Shown here piece by piece: positions 52,182 to 61,403 of a DNA stretch of 64,000 bases (its first letter is position 1; each line of letters opens with the position of its first letter). The stretch is from assembly GCF_002272745.1 (NCBI RefSeq), contig NZ_NPBD01000007.1, positions 744,001 to 808,000 of the forward strand. Direction: 5' to 3'. The translations under genes and the position numbers were made by a program. The notes beneath the pieces are model-generated. The model saw only the letters and a list, made by a program, of their open reading frames with translations. It did no database searches and was not told the DNA's origin. This DNA is from Terribacillus saccharophilus. GTDB lineage: Bacteria > Bacillota > Bacilli > Bacillales > Amphibacillaceae.

Positions 52182-52535
52182 ATGATTGATAGATTATCTT
52201 CTGCTTCACAGCATGTTACACAACCGTCGGGAGAAAATCGTCCCGCAGCGAGCGAAACAGTACATAAACCGGAGAATGCTTCAGGTTCCTCCAAACCGTA
52301 TATCGATTATGACAAATCGGATATCGAAAAAGTGATTGAAACAATGAATCAATTCCTGGAACCGACCCATACGAATATGAAATTCGAACTCCATGAAGAG
52401 TTAGATCGATATTTTGTTACAGTGGTTGACTCAGATACACAGGAAGTAATAAAAGAAATTCCACCGAAGAAGCTTTTGGATGGCTATGCCAAAATGGCAG
52501 AATTCATGGGACTTCTCGTTGATAAGAAAATATAA
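52182..52535 (+). CDS. flaG: FlaG family flagellar protein
   Basis: A 117-residue protein (YvyC in B. subtilis). ATG at 52182 follows CAAGGAGTTGG; the open frame continues upstream through the terminator and is not used. The N-terminal 45 residues are polar and unstructured; the FlaG domain follows (VIETMNQFLEPTHTNMKFELHEELDRYFVTVVDSDTQEVIKEIPPKKLLDGYAKMAEFMG). It precedes fliD as usual and may limit filament length, as reported in other genera. Confidence 0.9.
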   Translation: MIDRLSSASQHVTQPSGENRPAASETVHKPENASGSSKPYIDYDKSDIEKVIETMNQFLEPTHTNMKFELHEELDRYFVTVVDSDTQEVIKEIPPKKLLDGYAKMAEFMGLLVDKKI

Positions 52536-52550
52536 GGAGCAGGTGATTAT

Positions 52551-54077
52551 ATGGTAAATAGTATTTCAGGTAGTAACTCCATGCGTGTCGGAGGACTAGC
52601 TTCCGGGATGGATACAGATTCCTTAGTGGAGCAGTTAATGAATGCCGAGCGTCAGAAATTATATAAAATGCAGCAGGAGCAGACTAAACTGACATGGCAG
52701 CAGGACTCTTTACGTGGAGTGAATGCTTCATTAAAAAGCTTTGATACAAGTGCATTTAATATGAAATTGTCTACTACCTACAATGTAAAGACTACTTCAT
52801 CAACAAGTTCTGCAATTACTGCAACAGCAGACTCTAGTGCATCTAATGGATCTTATTCCATTCAAGTGAGTCAAATCGCATCTTCAGCAATTAACGTAAG
52901 TACAGGGAGTATTGCTGGTGAGGGATTTGATCCTGATGCAGCCATTGGTGAGCAAACATTCACGAATGGGCAAGTTACCGCAGAAGATTTGAAATTCTCT
53001 TTCAAAACATATGATGAGAACGGTACTGCTAAAGAACATAGCTTTGAATTCAAGACAACAGACAGCTTGAACAGTATTTTAAAGCAGATTACAAACTCAG
53101 ATGCAGGTGTACGTGCTTTCTATGATAAGCAGTCTGGCCAAGTCGTAATGGAAAAGAAAGATACTGGTAAATTCAACGAAAATGTAGATGGTAAAGAAAT
53201 TGAATTTGACACAAGTAACTTTCTTGGTTCATTCCTTAAACTCAATCCAAATAATGAAAAAGGTGCACAAGATGCAAAATTCACCTACAATGGAGCACTT
53301 GAAATTACCTCAAATAAAAATAGCTACACACTTAGTGGTGTAACGTTCAACTTTAATGAGGTAACAGAAAGTGCAGTCAAGATTACAGTCGATAACGATG
53401 TCGATGCTGCCTACAATAAAATCAAAGAATTTGTGGACTCCTACAATAAAATTGTAGAAGATACAAACGCAAAGCTGAGCGAGAAAGTATACCGAGATTA
53501 TCCCCCTTTAACAGATGATCAGAAAAAAGAAATGTCGGAAGATGAAATCAAGCTTTGGGAAGAAAAAGCGAAGAGCGGGATGCTTAAGGGGGAAACAGCC
53601 CTTCAAAACGGTCTTTACTCAATGCGTTCTGCTTGGTACAACAATGTCGAGACTGGCGGGGAGTTTACTCAGCTTGCACAGATTGGTATTACAACATCCA
53701 ATGACTATTTAGACAACGGAAAGCTTGTTATTGATGAAGATAAGCTGAAAACGGCACTTAGAGAAAATCCGGATGGTGTGTATAAGCTATTCTCCAATGA
53801 TGTGGAAGGATCAGGACGAGGTATTATCAATCGGATTGAAGATTCTTTGGAAATTACAATGGATAGTATTACCGAGCGTGCAGGCAATACAGACAAGACA
53901 AACCAGCAATTTACATTGGGCAGACGCCTTGATGATATTGAAGATCGTATCGATAGTTTCCAAGATTACCTAATTCAAGTAGAAGACCGCTACTGGCGCC
54001 AATTCACTGCTATGGAGACGGCAATCAGCCAAATGAACCAACAATCCGCTTATCTGGCGTCCAACTTTGGAGGATAA
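52551..54077 (+). CDS. fliD: Filament cap protein FliD
   Basis: A 508-residue hook-associated protein 2 that caps the filament and helps flagellin to fold. RVGGLASGMDTDSLVEQLMNAERQKLYKMQQEQTKLTWQQDSLRGVN is the classic N-terminus. The C-terminal helix bundle ends DRYWRQFTAMETAISQMNQQSAYLASNFGG. The middle is a beta-rich variable domain. RBS AAGGAGCAGG. Confidence 0.95.
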   Translation: MVNSISGSNSMRVGGLASGMDTDSLVEQLMNAERQKLYKMQQEQTKLTWQQDSLRGVNASLKSFDTSAFNMKLSTTYNVKTTSSTSSAITATADSSASNGSYSIQVSQIASSAINVSTGSIAGEGFDPDAAIGEQTFTNGQVTAEDLKFSFKTYDENGTAKEHSFEFKTTDSLNSILKQITNSDAGVRAFYDKQSGQVVMEKKDTGKFNENVDGKEIEFDTSNFLGSFLKLNPNNEKGAQDAKFTYNGALEITSNKNSYTLSGVTFNFNEVTESAVKITVDNDVDAAYNKIKEFVDSYNKIVEDTNAKLSEKVYRDYPPLTDDQKKEMSEDEIKLWEEKAKSGMLKGETALQNGLYSMRSAWYNNVETGGEFTQLAQIGITTSNDYLDNGKLVIDEDKLKTALRENPDGVYKLFSNDVEGSGRGIINRIEDSLEITMDSITERAGNTDKTNQQFTLGRRLDDIEDRIDSFQDYLIQVEDRYWRQFTAMETAISQMNQQSAYLASNFGG

Positions 54078-54099
54078 GCGCTAAAGGAGTAATACAAAC

Positions 54100-54498
54100 A
54101 TGTCTGTACAAAATTACCAGGCTTATCAGCAAAATTCCGTCCAGACCGCTTCTCCAGGTGAGCTGACGCTCATGCTGTACAACGGCTGTATCAAATTCAT
54201 CAAATTTGCTCAGCAAGCAATTGAGAAGAAGGATATTGAAAGCAAGAACACGAACATCCAAAAAGCACAGAATATCATGCGAGAACTTATGCTCACACTT
54301 GATCCGGAGGTCCCGATTTCAAAAGAAATCATGCCTTTGTATGATTTCATAAATCAGCAGCTTATCCAAGCAAATACACATAATGATCAGCAAGCTCTCC
54401 ACAGCGCCTTGGATCTGATCACTGATTTCCGTGACACATGGAAAGAAGTAGTGAAGAAAACGCGCAAACAGAAATTCGGCACAGGAGCAAGTGTCTGA
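54100..54498 (+). CDS. fliS: Flagellin export chaperone FliS
   Basis: A 132-residue helical chaperone that binds the C-terminus of flagellin. YQAYQQNSVQTASPGELTLMLYNGCIKFIKFAQQAI is the family signature. It overlaps fliT by three bases, so the two are translationally coupled. Confidence 0.95.
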   Translation: MSVQNYQAYQQNSVQTASPGELTLMLYNGCIKFIKFAQQAIEKKDIESKNTNIQKAQNIMRELMLTLDPEVPISKEIMPLYDFINQQLIQANTHNDQQALHSALDLITDFRDTWKEVVKKTRKQKFGTGASV

Positions 54499-54851
54499 TG
54501 AACCGGGTTCAGGCTTTGTATGATACGACTGCACAGTTGGATTCACTTGTCAGCCAGCCAATAACAGCTGAGAATCGAGAAGAAGTCGTCCAATCTCTAA
54601 CTGCACTTATGGAAGTCCGTTCAGGTCAGATGGAAGAGCTGAAGCCGCCTTTTACAACTGAGGAAAATCGGTTGGGTAAAGAGCTTCTCCCGATGAATGA
54701 ACGAATCAGCAAGCATGTCCAGCAAATATTCGATCAGTTAAAGGTTGATATTCGTACAATTAAAAAACAAAAGCAGTCGGGTAAGAAATATATAAACCCG
54801 TACGCTAGCATGCAGACGCTTGATGGGAGATTCCTCGATAAACGCAAATAA
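54498..54851 (+). CDS. fliT: Flagellar chaperone FliT
   Basis: A 117-residue helical protein. ATG at 54498 overlaps the stop of fliS (ATGA type) and GCACAGGAGC upstream can serve as RBS. It is FliT by size, helical content (LYDTTAQLDSLVSQPI, MEVRSGQMEELKPPF) and position after fliS; FliT-type proteins escort FliD. Sequence similarity in this family is low, so position carries much of the call. Confidence 0.8.
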   Translation: MNRVQALYDTTAQLDSLVSQPITAENREEVVQSLTALMEVRSGQMEELKPPFTTEENRLGKELLPMNERISKHVQQIFDQLKVDIRTIKKQKQSGKKYINPYASMQTLDGRFLDKRK

Positions 54852-54852
54852 G

Positions 54853-54889
54853 AAGTGCCTGAACCGATTCTGGTTCAGGTGCTTTTCTT
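54853..54889 (+). terminator. Terminator after fliT
   Basis: CCTGAACC / GGTTCAGG core stem with weaker outer pairs and a T-run. Confidence 0.8.
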
Positions 54890-54958
54890 ATGTAAAGTTT
54901 TCATGTCCAAACGGTGACAAATTTCGATTAAACATCCAATTATTCTGACTATTTTTTT

Positions 54959-54984
54959 GTTTATGAAGGTATTGTAAAGGGAAT
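54959..54984 (+). promoter_or_regulatory. SigB-like promoter before hpf
   Basis: GTTTAT and GGGAAT separated by 14 bp resemble the SigB consensus. The B. subtilis counterpart yvyD is a SigB and SigH target. Confidence 0.6.
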
Positions 54985-55025
54985 GTAGAAAGTATCCTCA
55001 TAAGGATGAAAGGAGGACACTTGTT

Positions 55026-55598
55026 ATGAAGTACAATATTCGTGGCGAGAATGTCGAGACTACAGAAGCAATCAAGGACTACATCGAGAAGAAAGTAGGC
55101 AAACTGGAGAGATATTTCGATTCCCCGGTAGATTCCGAGGCTCACGTAAACTTGAGTGTGCATAACAATGAGTCGAAGATTGAAGTGACGATTCCGATGA
55201 AGAATCTGCTATTGCGGGCAGAGGAAAGTCATGATGATCTATATGCTGCAATCGATCTGGTTGTAACGAAGCTAGAACGTCAGGTCAAGAAGCATAAGAC
55301 GAAAGTGAACCGACGCTCCCGTCAAAGCGGAGATGCACCGAAGCATGCATTTGCTGAAATGGAGAATGAAAGTGCAGCAACTGCTTTCGTTGCAACGGAG
55401 GAAGAGGAAGATCTGAGTCCGTTCGAAATTGTACGAAACAAGCGTTTTGACTTGAAACCGATGGATTCCGAGGAAGCGATTCTGCAGATGGATATGCTGG
55501 GTCACAGCTTCTTCGTATATACGAACGCGGTAAGTGGAGACACAAATGTCGTCTACAAGCGTAGAGATGGAAAATATGGGCTTATTGAGCCTAGTTAA
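55026..55598 (+). CDS. hpf: Long-form ribosome hibernation promoting factor
   Basis: A 190-residue protein (YvyD in B. subtilis). The N-terminal domain (MKYNIRGENVETTEAIKDYIEKKVGKLERYF to about residue 105) binds the 30S decoding region; an acidic linker follows; the C-terminal domain (FEIVRNKRFDLKPMDSEEAILQMDMLGHSFFVYTN) pairs two ribosomes into 100S dimers. The length matches the long type. RBS AAAGGAGGA. Confidence 0.94.
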   Translation: MKYNIRGENVETTEAIKDYIEKKVGKLERYFDSPVDSEAHVNLSVHNNESKIEVTIPMKNLLLRAEESHDDLYAAIDLVVTKLERQVKKHKTKVNRRSRQSGDAPKHAFAEMENESAATAFVATEEEEDLSPFEIVRNKRFDLKPMDSEEAILQMDMLGHSFFVYTNAVSGDTNVVYKRRDGKYGLIEPS

Positions 55599-55613
55599 TG
55601 AAAAATAAAACGG

Positions 55614-55640
55614 GGCAGACGCATTTGCGTCTGCCTTTTA
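55614..55640 (+). terminator. Terminator after hpf
   Basis: GGCAGACGCA / TGCGTCTGCC perfect stem with a two-base loop and T-run. Confidence 0.88.
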
Positions 55641-55650
55641 TAATTTGGTT

Positions 55651-55665
55651 CGTTTTGCGAAAACG
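55651..55665. repeat. 15-bp palindrome, first copy
   Basis: CGTTTTGCGAAAACG. A near-identical copy lies at 55756, with centres 105 bp apart. It is probably a regulator binding site; the regulator is not known. Confidence 0.5.
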
Positions 55666-55755
55666 CAGATGGAATATCTCATAATTACTTAAAAATCGGG
55701 ATGAAAGCTGTCGGATGTTGGCGAATTCTTGTGTTTTATGGAGAAAGGCCTTAGT

Positions 55756-55770
55756 CGTTTTACGAAAACG
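55756..55770. repeat. 15-bp palindrome, second copy
   Basis: CGTTTTACGAAAACG, one base different from the copy at 55651. It ends 50 bp before the strong Shine-Dalgarno sequence AAAGGAGG at 55821. Confidence 0.5.
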
Positions 55771-55836
55771 GTAATTTTTCCTTTCAAAAGTACCATGATA
55801 TAAATAAGTCAGCTACAACAAAAGGAGGTACTGACC

Positions 55837-56037
55837 ATCAGAGATTCAGATTATGCTGTCCACCGAGTCTCCCATTCCCAACTCACACAGCATGAGCATA
55901 CGATCACACAGCTGCTCGAGATCATCGCAGCGACCAATCGAAGGCTAGCGGAACTTCAATGGAAGCAAGAGCAGCTCGAACGCTGGTGCATCGAACAAAT
56001 GCAGCGGGATCTGTCCTCCAGATCGCGTGTCTTCTGA
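55837..56037 (+). CDS. Possible 66-residue protein with a non-standard ATC start
   Basis: A strong RBS (AAAGGAGG, 55821-55828) is followed at 8 bp by ATC and then an open frame of 66 codons without ATG, GTG or TTG near the start. A CTG at 55831 is the other option but is very close to the RBS. The predicted product is a hydrophilic, helical, amphipathic peptide (TQLLEIIAATNRRLAELQWKQEQLERWC). It may be a real gene with a rare start codon, or a gene whose start was lost by mutation. No family was recognised. Confidence 0.4.
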   Translation: MRDSDYAVHRVSHSQLTQHEHTITQLLEIIAATNRRLAELQWKQEQLERWCIEQMQRDLSSRSRVF

Positions 56038-56060
56038 GGGATGGTCTTCCTTTTCCCCGC

Positions 56061-56188
56061 AAGACTCCACCAGGATAATCGCAGCCTCCTCCCTTGGGGC
56101 TGCGCTTTCCAACTGATGGTGGCATTCATGCGGCTGGAGTAGCGATTACAATATTGCGAATGTCTGACATGGCACTCCTTCCATGTTA
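56061..56188 (+). other. Structured non-coding segment upstream of secA
   Basis: Nested pairing is visible: CCACCA (56067-56072) with TGGTGG (56117-56122) encloses CGCAGCC (56080-56086) with GGCTGCG (56098-56104). A further hairpin ACATGG / CCATGT (56167-56186) follows, and then a terminator. This could be a small RNA or a leader element. No known riboswitch was recognised. Confidence 0.4.
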
Positions 56189-56224
56189 AGCGGCGTCCTG
56201 GGACTGGGCGCCGCTGTTTTTTTG
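56189..56224 (+). terminator. Terminator before secA
   Basis: AGCGGCG / CGCCGCT stem around a 13-base loop, then a run of T. The remaining 100 bp to secA contain no gene. Confidence 0.8.
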
Positions 56225-56324
56225 TTTTTGGAAGGAGCTGGTTTCCCTTTCTTGTAAACCGCTAAACTCAGTGTTATTATTATTTTTGGACTATACTTTT
56301 TTGATTTAAAAGAGGAGCGTTATT

Positions 56325-58841
56325 ATGCGTGGACTACTTAAACGGGTGTTTGGAGACGGTACGCAAAAACAAGTCAGCCGTGCCCAGAAAACAGCCGAAC
56401 AAATAGAAACATTAGCAGATGAATATCGAGCATATACAGATGAACAATTAAAAGAGAAGACAAATGAATTCAAAAAGCGCTATCAGGATGGCGAGTCTTT
56501 GGATGACTTGCTCCCAGAAGCATTTGCAACTGTAAGGGAAGCAGCTGATCGTGTACTTGGCATGCGTCCTTTCCACGTCCAGCTGCTAGGTGGTATTGCC
56601 ATTCATGGCGGTAATATTGCTGAGATGAAAACAGGGGAAGGTAAAACACTTGCAAGTACGCTTCCAGCATACTTGAACGCTTTATCAGGCGAAGGTGTGC
56701 ATGTTGTCACAGTCAATGACTATCTTGCCGGTCGTGATGCAGAGAATAACCGTCCGTTATTCGAATTCCTTGGTCTGACTGTCGGACAGAACGGTGCTGG
56801 TATGACACGTGAACAGAAGCAAGAAGCTTATGCTGCTGATATCACGTATAGTACGAACAACGAGCTTGGCTTCGACTATTTGCGTGATAACATGGTGCTG
56901 TATAAGAATCAAATGGTACAGCGTCCGCTTAATTTTGCCATCATTGATGAGGTCGACTCCATTTTGATCGATGAGGCGAGGACACCGCTGATCATTTCCG
57001 GTTCAGCTGCAAAATCAGCAAGTCTGTACACACAAGCTAACTCCTTTGTGCGTGTGTTGAAGATGGAAGAAGATTATACGAACGATGTCAAAACGAAATC
57101 TGTTCTTCTGACTGAAGAAGGTATCAACAAGGCGGAGAAATTCTTCGGCCTGGAAAACTTGTTTGATTTGAAGAACGTATCTATCACGCATCACATCAAT
57201 CAAGCATTAAAAGCCCATGTAACAATGCAGCGCGATACTGACTACGTTGTAGAAGACGAAGAAGTCATCATTGTTGATAGCTTCACAGGACGTCTGATGA
57301 AGGGACGTCGTTACAGCGACGGTCTTCACCAAGCAATTGAGGCAAAGGAAGGTCTTCAGATCCAGAATGAAAGTATGACGCTGGCATCGATCACTTTCCA
57401 GAACTACTTCCGTATGTATAAAAAGCTTGCCGGTATGACCGGTACAGCAAAAACAGAGGAAGAAGAGTTCCGCAATATTTATAATATGGACGTGCTTCAG
57501 ATTCCGACGAACAGAGATATCACACGTCAGGACAAATCTGATTACATCTTCAAATCAATGGAAGGCAAGTTCCGTTCGGTTGTCGAAGAAATCAAGGCTC
57601 GCCACGAAACTGGCCAGCCTGTACTTGTCGGTACAGTAGCTGTCGAGACTTCTGAACTGATCAGCAAGCTGCTAAAACGTGCTGGTGTACCGCATAACGT
57701 ATTGAATGCGAAGAACCACCATCGTGAAGCGGAGATCATCGAGGATGCCGGTCAAAAAGGTGCGGTAACAATCGCAACGAACATGGCTGGTCGTGGTACA
57801 GATATCAAATTAGGTGAAGGTGTATTGGAGCTTGGCGGTCTTGCTGTTATCGGAACAGAGCGTCATGAATCCCGTCGTATTGATAACCAGCTCCGCGGTC
57901 GTGCTGGACGTCAAGGTGACCCTGGTGTGACACAGTTCTACTTGTCTATGGAAGATGAACTGATGCGCCGTTTCGGTTCCGACAACATGCGCAGCATGAT
58001 GGATCGTCTTGGCATGGATGATAGCACGCCGATCGAGAGCAAGATGGTATCACGTGCTGTGGAATCAGCTCAGAAACGAGTGGAAGGAAACAACTTCGAT
58101 TCTCGTAAAACAGTGCTTTCTTATGATGATGTTCTTCGCGAACAGCGGGAAATCATTTACAAACAGCGCTTTGAGGTAATCGACAGTGAGGATCTCAAAG
58201 CTATAGTAGATGAAATGGTCCGTGATACAGTTCATATGGTTGTCCAAGCACATACTGCTGACGATTCAGATGAGACTTGGGAGTTGGATGCATTGGTGGA
58301 ATATGCACATGCTAACTTGCTTCCGCCGGACAAGCTGACAGTCGATGAGCTGAAGAACAAAGACGAAGAAGAGATTGAAGAATTGCTGCTTAAGAAAATC
58401 GGAGAGCATTTGAAACAGAAAGAAGAAGAAATGGCTCCGGATCAAATGCGCGAGTTCGAAAAAGTTATCTTGCTTCGTACGGTTGATACGAAATGGATGG
58501 ATCATATCGATCAGATGGATCAGCTTCGCCAAGGTATCCACTTGCGTGCGTATGGTCAGAACGATCCGCTACGTGAATACCAGCTGGAAGGCTACAATAT
58601 GTTCGAAGCGATGATCACTTCCATTAAGGAAGAAGTCACTCGTTATGTACTAAAAGCAGAAATCCGCGATAACCTGCAGCGCGAACAAGTTGCGAAAGGT
58701 GTCCAAGCAGTCAGTGGCGATGATACACAAGCTGATAAGAAAAAGAAAAAAGCTCCAGTCGTCAAAGGCGACACGATAGGACGGAATGACCCGTGCCCAT
58801 GCGGTAGCGGTAAGAAATACAAGAACTGCCATGGTCAGTGA
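56325..58841 (+). CDS. secA: Preprotein translocase ATPase SecA
   Basis: An 838-residue motor protein that drives secretion through SecYEG at the membrane. Walker A is MKTGEGKTL, Walker B is [20 protein letters not shown], and the second nucleotide domain has [17 protein letters not shown] and [13 protein letters not shown]. The C-terminal zinc finger is [17 protein letters not shown], which binds SecB or phospholipid. The length agrees with B. subtilis SecA (841). RBS AGAGGAGCG. Confidence 0.97.
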   Translation: MRGLLKRVFGDGTQKQVSRAQKTAEQIETLADEYRAYTDEQLKEKTNEFKKRYQDGESLDDLLPEAFATVREAADRVLGMRPFHVQLLGGIAIHGGNIAEMKTGEGKTLASTLPAYLNALSGEGVHVVTVNDYLAGRDAENNRPLFEFLGLTVGQNGAGMTREQKQEAYAADITYSTNNELGFDYLRDNMVLYKNQMVQRPLNFAIIDEVDSILIDEARTPLIISGSAAKSASLYTQANSFVRVLKMEEDYTNDVKTKSVLLTEEGINKAEKFFGLENLFDLKNVSITHHINQALKAHVTMQRDTDYVVEDEEVIIVDSFTGRLMKGRRYSDGLHQAIEAKEGLQIQNESMTLASITFQNYFRMYKKLAGMTGTAKTEEEEFRNIYNMDVLQIPTNRDITRQDKSDYIFKSMEGKFRSVVEEIKARHETGQPVLVGTVAVETSELISKLLKRAGVPHNVLNAKNHHREAEIIEDAGQKGAVTIATNMAGRGTDIKLGEGVLELGGLAVIGTERHESRRIDNQLRGRAGRQGDPGVTQFYLSMEDELMRRFGSDNMRSMMDRLGMDDSTPIESKMVSRAVESAQKRVEGNNFDSRKTVLSYDDVLREQREIIYKQRFEVIDSEDLKAIVDEMVRDTVHMVVQAHTADDSDETWELDALVEYAHANLLPPDKLTVDELKNKDEEEIEELLLKKIGEHLKQKEEEMAPDQMREFEKVILLRTVDTKWMDHIDQMDQLRQGIHLRAYGQNDPLREYQLEGYNMFEAMITSIKEEVTRYVLKAEIRDNLQREQVAKGVQAVSGDDTQADKKKKKAPVVKGDTIGRNDPCPCGSGKKYKNCHGQ

Positions 58842-58850
58842 TTTTGACAA

Positions 58851-58880
58851 ACCCGTGCAAGTTGTTGCGCGGGTTCTGTC
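58851..58880 (+). terminator. Hairpin after secA
   Basis: ACCCGTGCAA / TTGCGCGGGT stem with a four-base loop; the following T stretch is poor. Confidence 0.55.
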
Positions 58881-58934
58881 ACAGTCATAGAGTATAATGG
58901 TGTTTGTTACAGACTTATATGAGGTGAGATAAAA

Positions 58935-60033
58935 ATGGAATTAGCAGAAATCAGAAATGAACTTGATCGAATGGAAAAACAATTAAACGACTTTAGGGGG
59001 TCTCTTTGACTTAGATCAAAAGAAAGCCCGTATTGCCGAGTTAGAGGATCTGATGCTTGAGCCGACGTTCTGGGATGATCAGCAGGGAGCTCAGAAGGTC
59101 ATCAATGAATCCAATGTCTTGAAGGAATCAGCAGAAGGCTATGAAAAGCTAGTATCCCAGCATGAAGATTTGGATGTTAGTTTCGAATTGGTGAAAGAAG
59201 AAGACGATGCGGATCTTCGCGCTGAGTTGGAGGAAGAAATCGTCTCGATGCGTGAAGCACTTGATGAATTCGAACTGCTCATGCTGCTGAGTGAACCATA
59301 TGATAAAAACAATGCAATTCTGGAGCTGCACCCAGGTGCTGGCGGAACAGAATCTCAAGACTGGGCGAGTATGCTTCTTCGTATGTACACGCGCTGGGCT
59401 GAAAAGCATAATTGCAAAGTGGAAACACTTGATTACCTTCCTGGTGAGGAAGCTGGTGTGAAGAGTGTAACGCTGTTGATTAAAGGTCTGAATGCATATG
59501 GTTATTTGAAGGCAGAAAAAGGCGTACACCGTCTTGTACGTATTTCTCCATTCGATAGCTCCGGCCGTCGTCATACATCGTTCGTATCTTGTGATGTAAT
59601 GCCAGAATTCGATGATGATATCGATGTGGACATTCGGACAGAGGATTTGAAAATCGATACGTACCGTTCCAGCGGTGCCGGCGGACAGCACGTCAATACG
59701 ACGGATTCTGCCGTACGGATTACGCATCTTCCTACTAATACTGTTGTGACATGTCAATCAGAGCGTTCTCAGATAAAAAACCGTGAGCATGCAATGAAGA
59801 TGCTGAAATCAAAGCTGTATCAGCTTGAGATTGAGAAACAGCAGCAAGAGCTGAACGAAATTCGCGGCGAACAAAAAGAAATTGGCTGGGGAAGCCAAAT
59901 TCGTTCCTATGTATTCCATCCATATTCCATGGTAAAAGACCATCGGACGAATGAAGAATCCGGAAATACACAAGCTGTAATGGACGGACAGCTGGATCCA
60001 TTCATCAATGCGTACTTGCGTTCCACAATTTAA
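58935..60033 (+). CDS. prfB: Peptide chain release factor 2, with programmed +1 frameshift
   Basis: RF2 recognises UAA and UGA stops. The first frame (58935-59006, 24 codons) meets TGA at 59007. The site AGGGGG-TCT-CTT-TGA-C is the classic RF2 autoregulation signal: a Shine-Dalgarno-like AGGGGG, slippery CTT and a weak TGAC stop. Reading resumes at 59008 in the +1 frame to 60033, giving 365 residues. [18 protein letters not shown] holds the GGQ-related fold start, the anticodon-like tripeptide region includes SSGRRHTSF, and [20 protein letters not shown] carries the catalytic GGQ. Low RF2 favours the shift. Confidence 0.96.
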
Positions 60034-60107
60034 GGACATTTTGTAATGTTCCTGTAACATAACAAGCTGAACCGTTATTCCATCTTAAAGTAAAGGATGC
60101 GATTCTC

Positions 60108-60407
60108 TTGAAAAAGCTGGCTTTAACTGGCTCTAGTCTTTTGTTTATACTTTTTCTGGCTGCTTGCGGCAGTAATGATAATACGGCTGAAACACCGCAA
60201 GAAGCGTATGAAAACAACTGTGCCATGTGCCACGGTCAGGACTTGAGCGGCGGCAATGGCGGCCCTCCGCTTGATAATCTTGGTTCTACGTATACAAAAG
60301 AAGAACTAGTGGATATCATGGAAAACGGCAAAGGCGGCATGCCTGCCGGGCAAGCTGAAGGAGAAGAAGCAGAAAAAATTGCTGAATGGCTCCAAGAACA
60401 GCAGTAA
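60108..60407 (+). CDS. cccB: Cytochrome c-551-type lipoprotein
   Basis: A 99-residue small cytochrome c on the outer membrane face. TTG at 60108 follows AAAGGATG. The signal peptide ends in LAAC (FLAACGS), so Cys20 is lipid-modified. CAMCH binds haem, and the Met of KGGMPAG is the expected sixth ligand. It hands electrons to terminal oxidases. It lies after prfB as in B. subtilis, where cccB is the counterpart. Confidence 0.92.
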   Translation: MKKLALTGSSLLFILFLAACGSNDNTAETPQEAYENNCAMCHGQDLSGGNGGPPLDNLGSTYTKEELVDIMENGKGGMPAGQAEGEEAEKIAEWLQEQQ

Positions 60408-60423
60408 TAATAAATAAAATGAC

Positions 60424-60457
60424 AAATACCCATACACAAGCTGTATGGGTATTTTGT
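60424..60457 (+). terminator. Terminator after the cytochrome gene
   Basis: AAATACCCATACA / TGTATGGGTATTT perfect stem with a five-base loop. Confidence 0.88.
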
Positions 60458-60586
60458 TGTGTTTTTTCTACATAGCAGCGAGTGGTTACGACAAGATACT
60501 ACGTAAAATATTTCAAAAACCAAGTCTATTGTCATATATTGAAACACAAATGTAATATTATTATGTCTAAAAAAACAGGAATAAGA

Positions 60587-60595
60587 TGTTATAAT
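60587..60595 (+). promoter_or_regulatory. Extended -10 promoter of ftsEX
   Basis: TGTTATAAT is a perfect extended -10 element, about 120 bp before the ftsE start. Confidence 0.5.
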
Positions 60596-60658
60596 GGTTT
60601 CAGGTTTGAGAGCTTTTTCGATTGCTTTCGCCAATGTTCGACATACTTAGTTGATAAA

Positions 60659-60698
60659 TTAGCAGATTAGAATAAATACATTAGCAAATTAGAATAAA
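60659..60698 (+). repeat. Two direct repeats in the ftsE leader
   Basis: TTAGCAGATTAGAATAAA (60659-60676) and TTAGCAAATTAGAATAAA (60681-60698) differ by one base and have a 22-bp period. They lie between the promoter and the ftsE RBS. Confidence 0.6.
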
Positions 60699-60716
60699 AA
60701 CAAAGGTGAGTTAAAC

Positions 60717-61403
60717 ATGATAGATATGAAGGGTGTGCATAAGACGTATTCCAATGGCGTTACAGCGCTTAATGGTGTCGACGTGCATATCGACAGTGGG
60801 GAATTCGTGTATTTAGTAGGACCGAGCGGAGCCGGGAAATCAACCTTCGTGAAGATGATCTTCCGTGGTGAGAAACCGAGCACCGGTATCGTGAAAGTAG
60901 ATAACAAAGATTTGAGCACGTATAAAGAACGCCAAATTCCAAGGGTTAGAAGGAAAATCGGTGTTGTGTATCAGGATTTCAAATTGCTTCCGAAACTGAC
61001 AATCTATGAAAATGTTGCTTTTGCTCTGGAAGTAATAGAAGAGTCTCCTAAAGTAATCCGAGATCGTGTGATGGAAGTGCTCGATCTTGTCGGAATAAAA
61101 GATAAAGCTAGATCGTTTCCTGATGAGCTTTCAGGCGGGGAGCAGCAACGTGTGGCAATTGCCCGGGCAATTGCGAATAACCCGAAGGTCGTCATCGCTG
61201 ATGAGCCGACAGGGAACTTGGATCCAGAAACATCCTGGGGCATCATGAAGGTGCTGGAGGATGTCAATAGCAAAGGAACGACAATCATCATGGCTACACA
61301 CAGTAAAGAAATCGTAAATACGATTAAGAAACGTGTCATCGCCATCGAAAACGGCCGCATTGTCCGTGACGAAGCTGGAGGTGACTACGGGTATGAAATA
61401 TAA
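60717..61403 (+). CDS. ftsE: Cell division ABC ATPase FtsE
   Basis: A 228-residue ATPase. Walker A is GPSGAGKST, the signature is LSGGEQQRVAIARAI, and Walker B is VVIADEPTGNLDP. VGVVYQDFKLLPKLTIYENVAFAL is characteristic of FtsE. With FtsX it does not transport but activates a cell-wall hydrolase through the membrane. It overlaps ftsX by 11 bases. Confidence 0.95.
   Translation: MIDMKGVHKTYSNGVTALNGVDVHIDSGEFVYLVGPSGAGKSTFVKMIFRGEKPSTGIVKVDNKDLSTYKERQIPRVRRKIGVVYQDFKLLPKLTIYENVAFALEVIEESPKVIRDRVMEVLDLVGIKDKARSFPDELSGGEQQRVAIARAIANNPKVVIADEPTGNLDPETSWGIMKVLEDVNSKGTTIIMATHSKEIVNTIKKRVIAIENGRIVRDEAGGDYGYEI

Noticed and set aside
55651..55770. Palindromes as CodY or ComK boxes
   Set aside because: TTTT-N3-AAAA resembles both loosely, but the outer CG pairs differ from the CodY consensus and the ComK box has the opposite order (AAAA-N5-TTTT).
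55922..56125. 67-codon minus-strand frame in the hpf-secA interval
   Set aside because: No RBS, rich in Gly, Pro and Arg because of GC-rich stems, and it overlaps the plus-strand tiny gene and its downstream hairpins.
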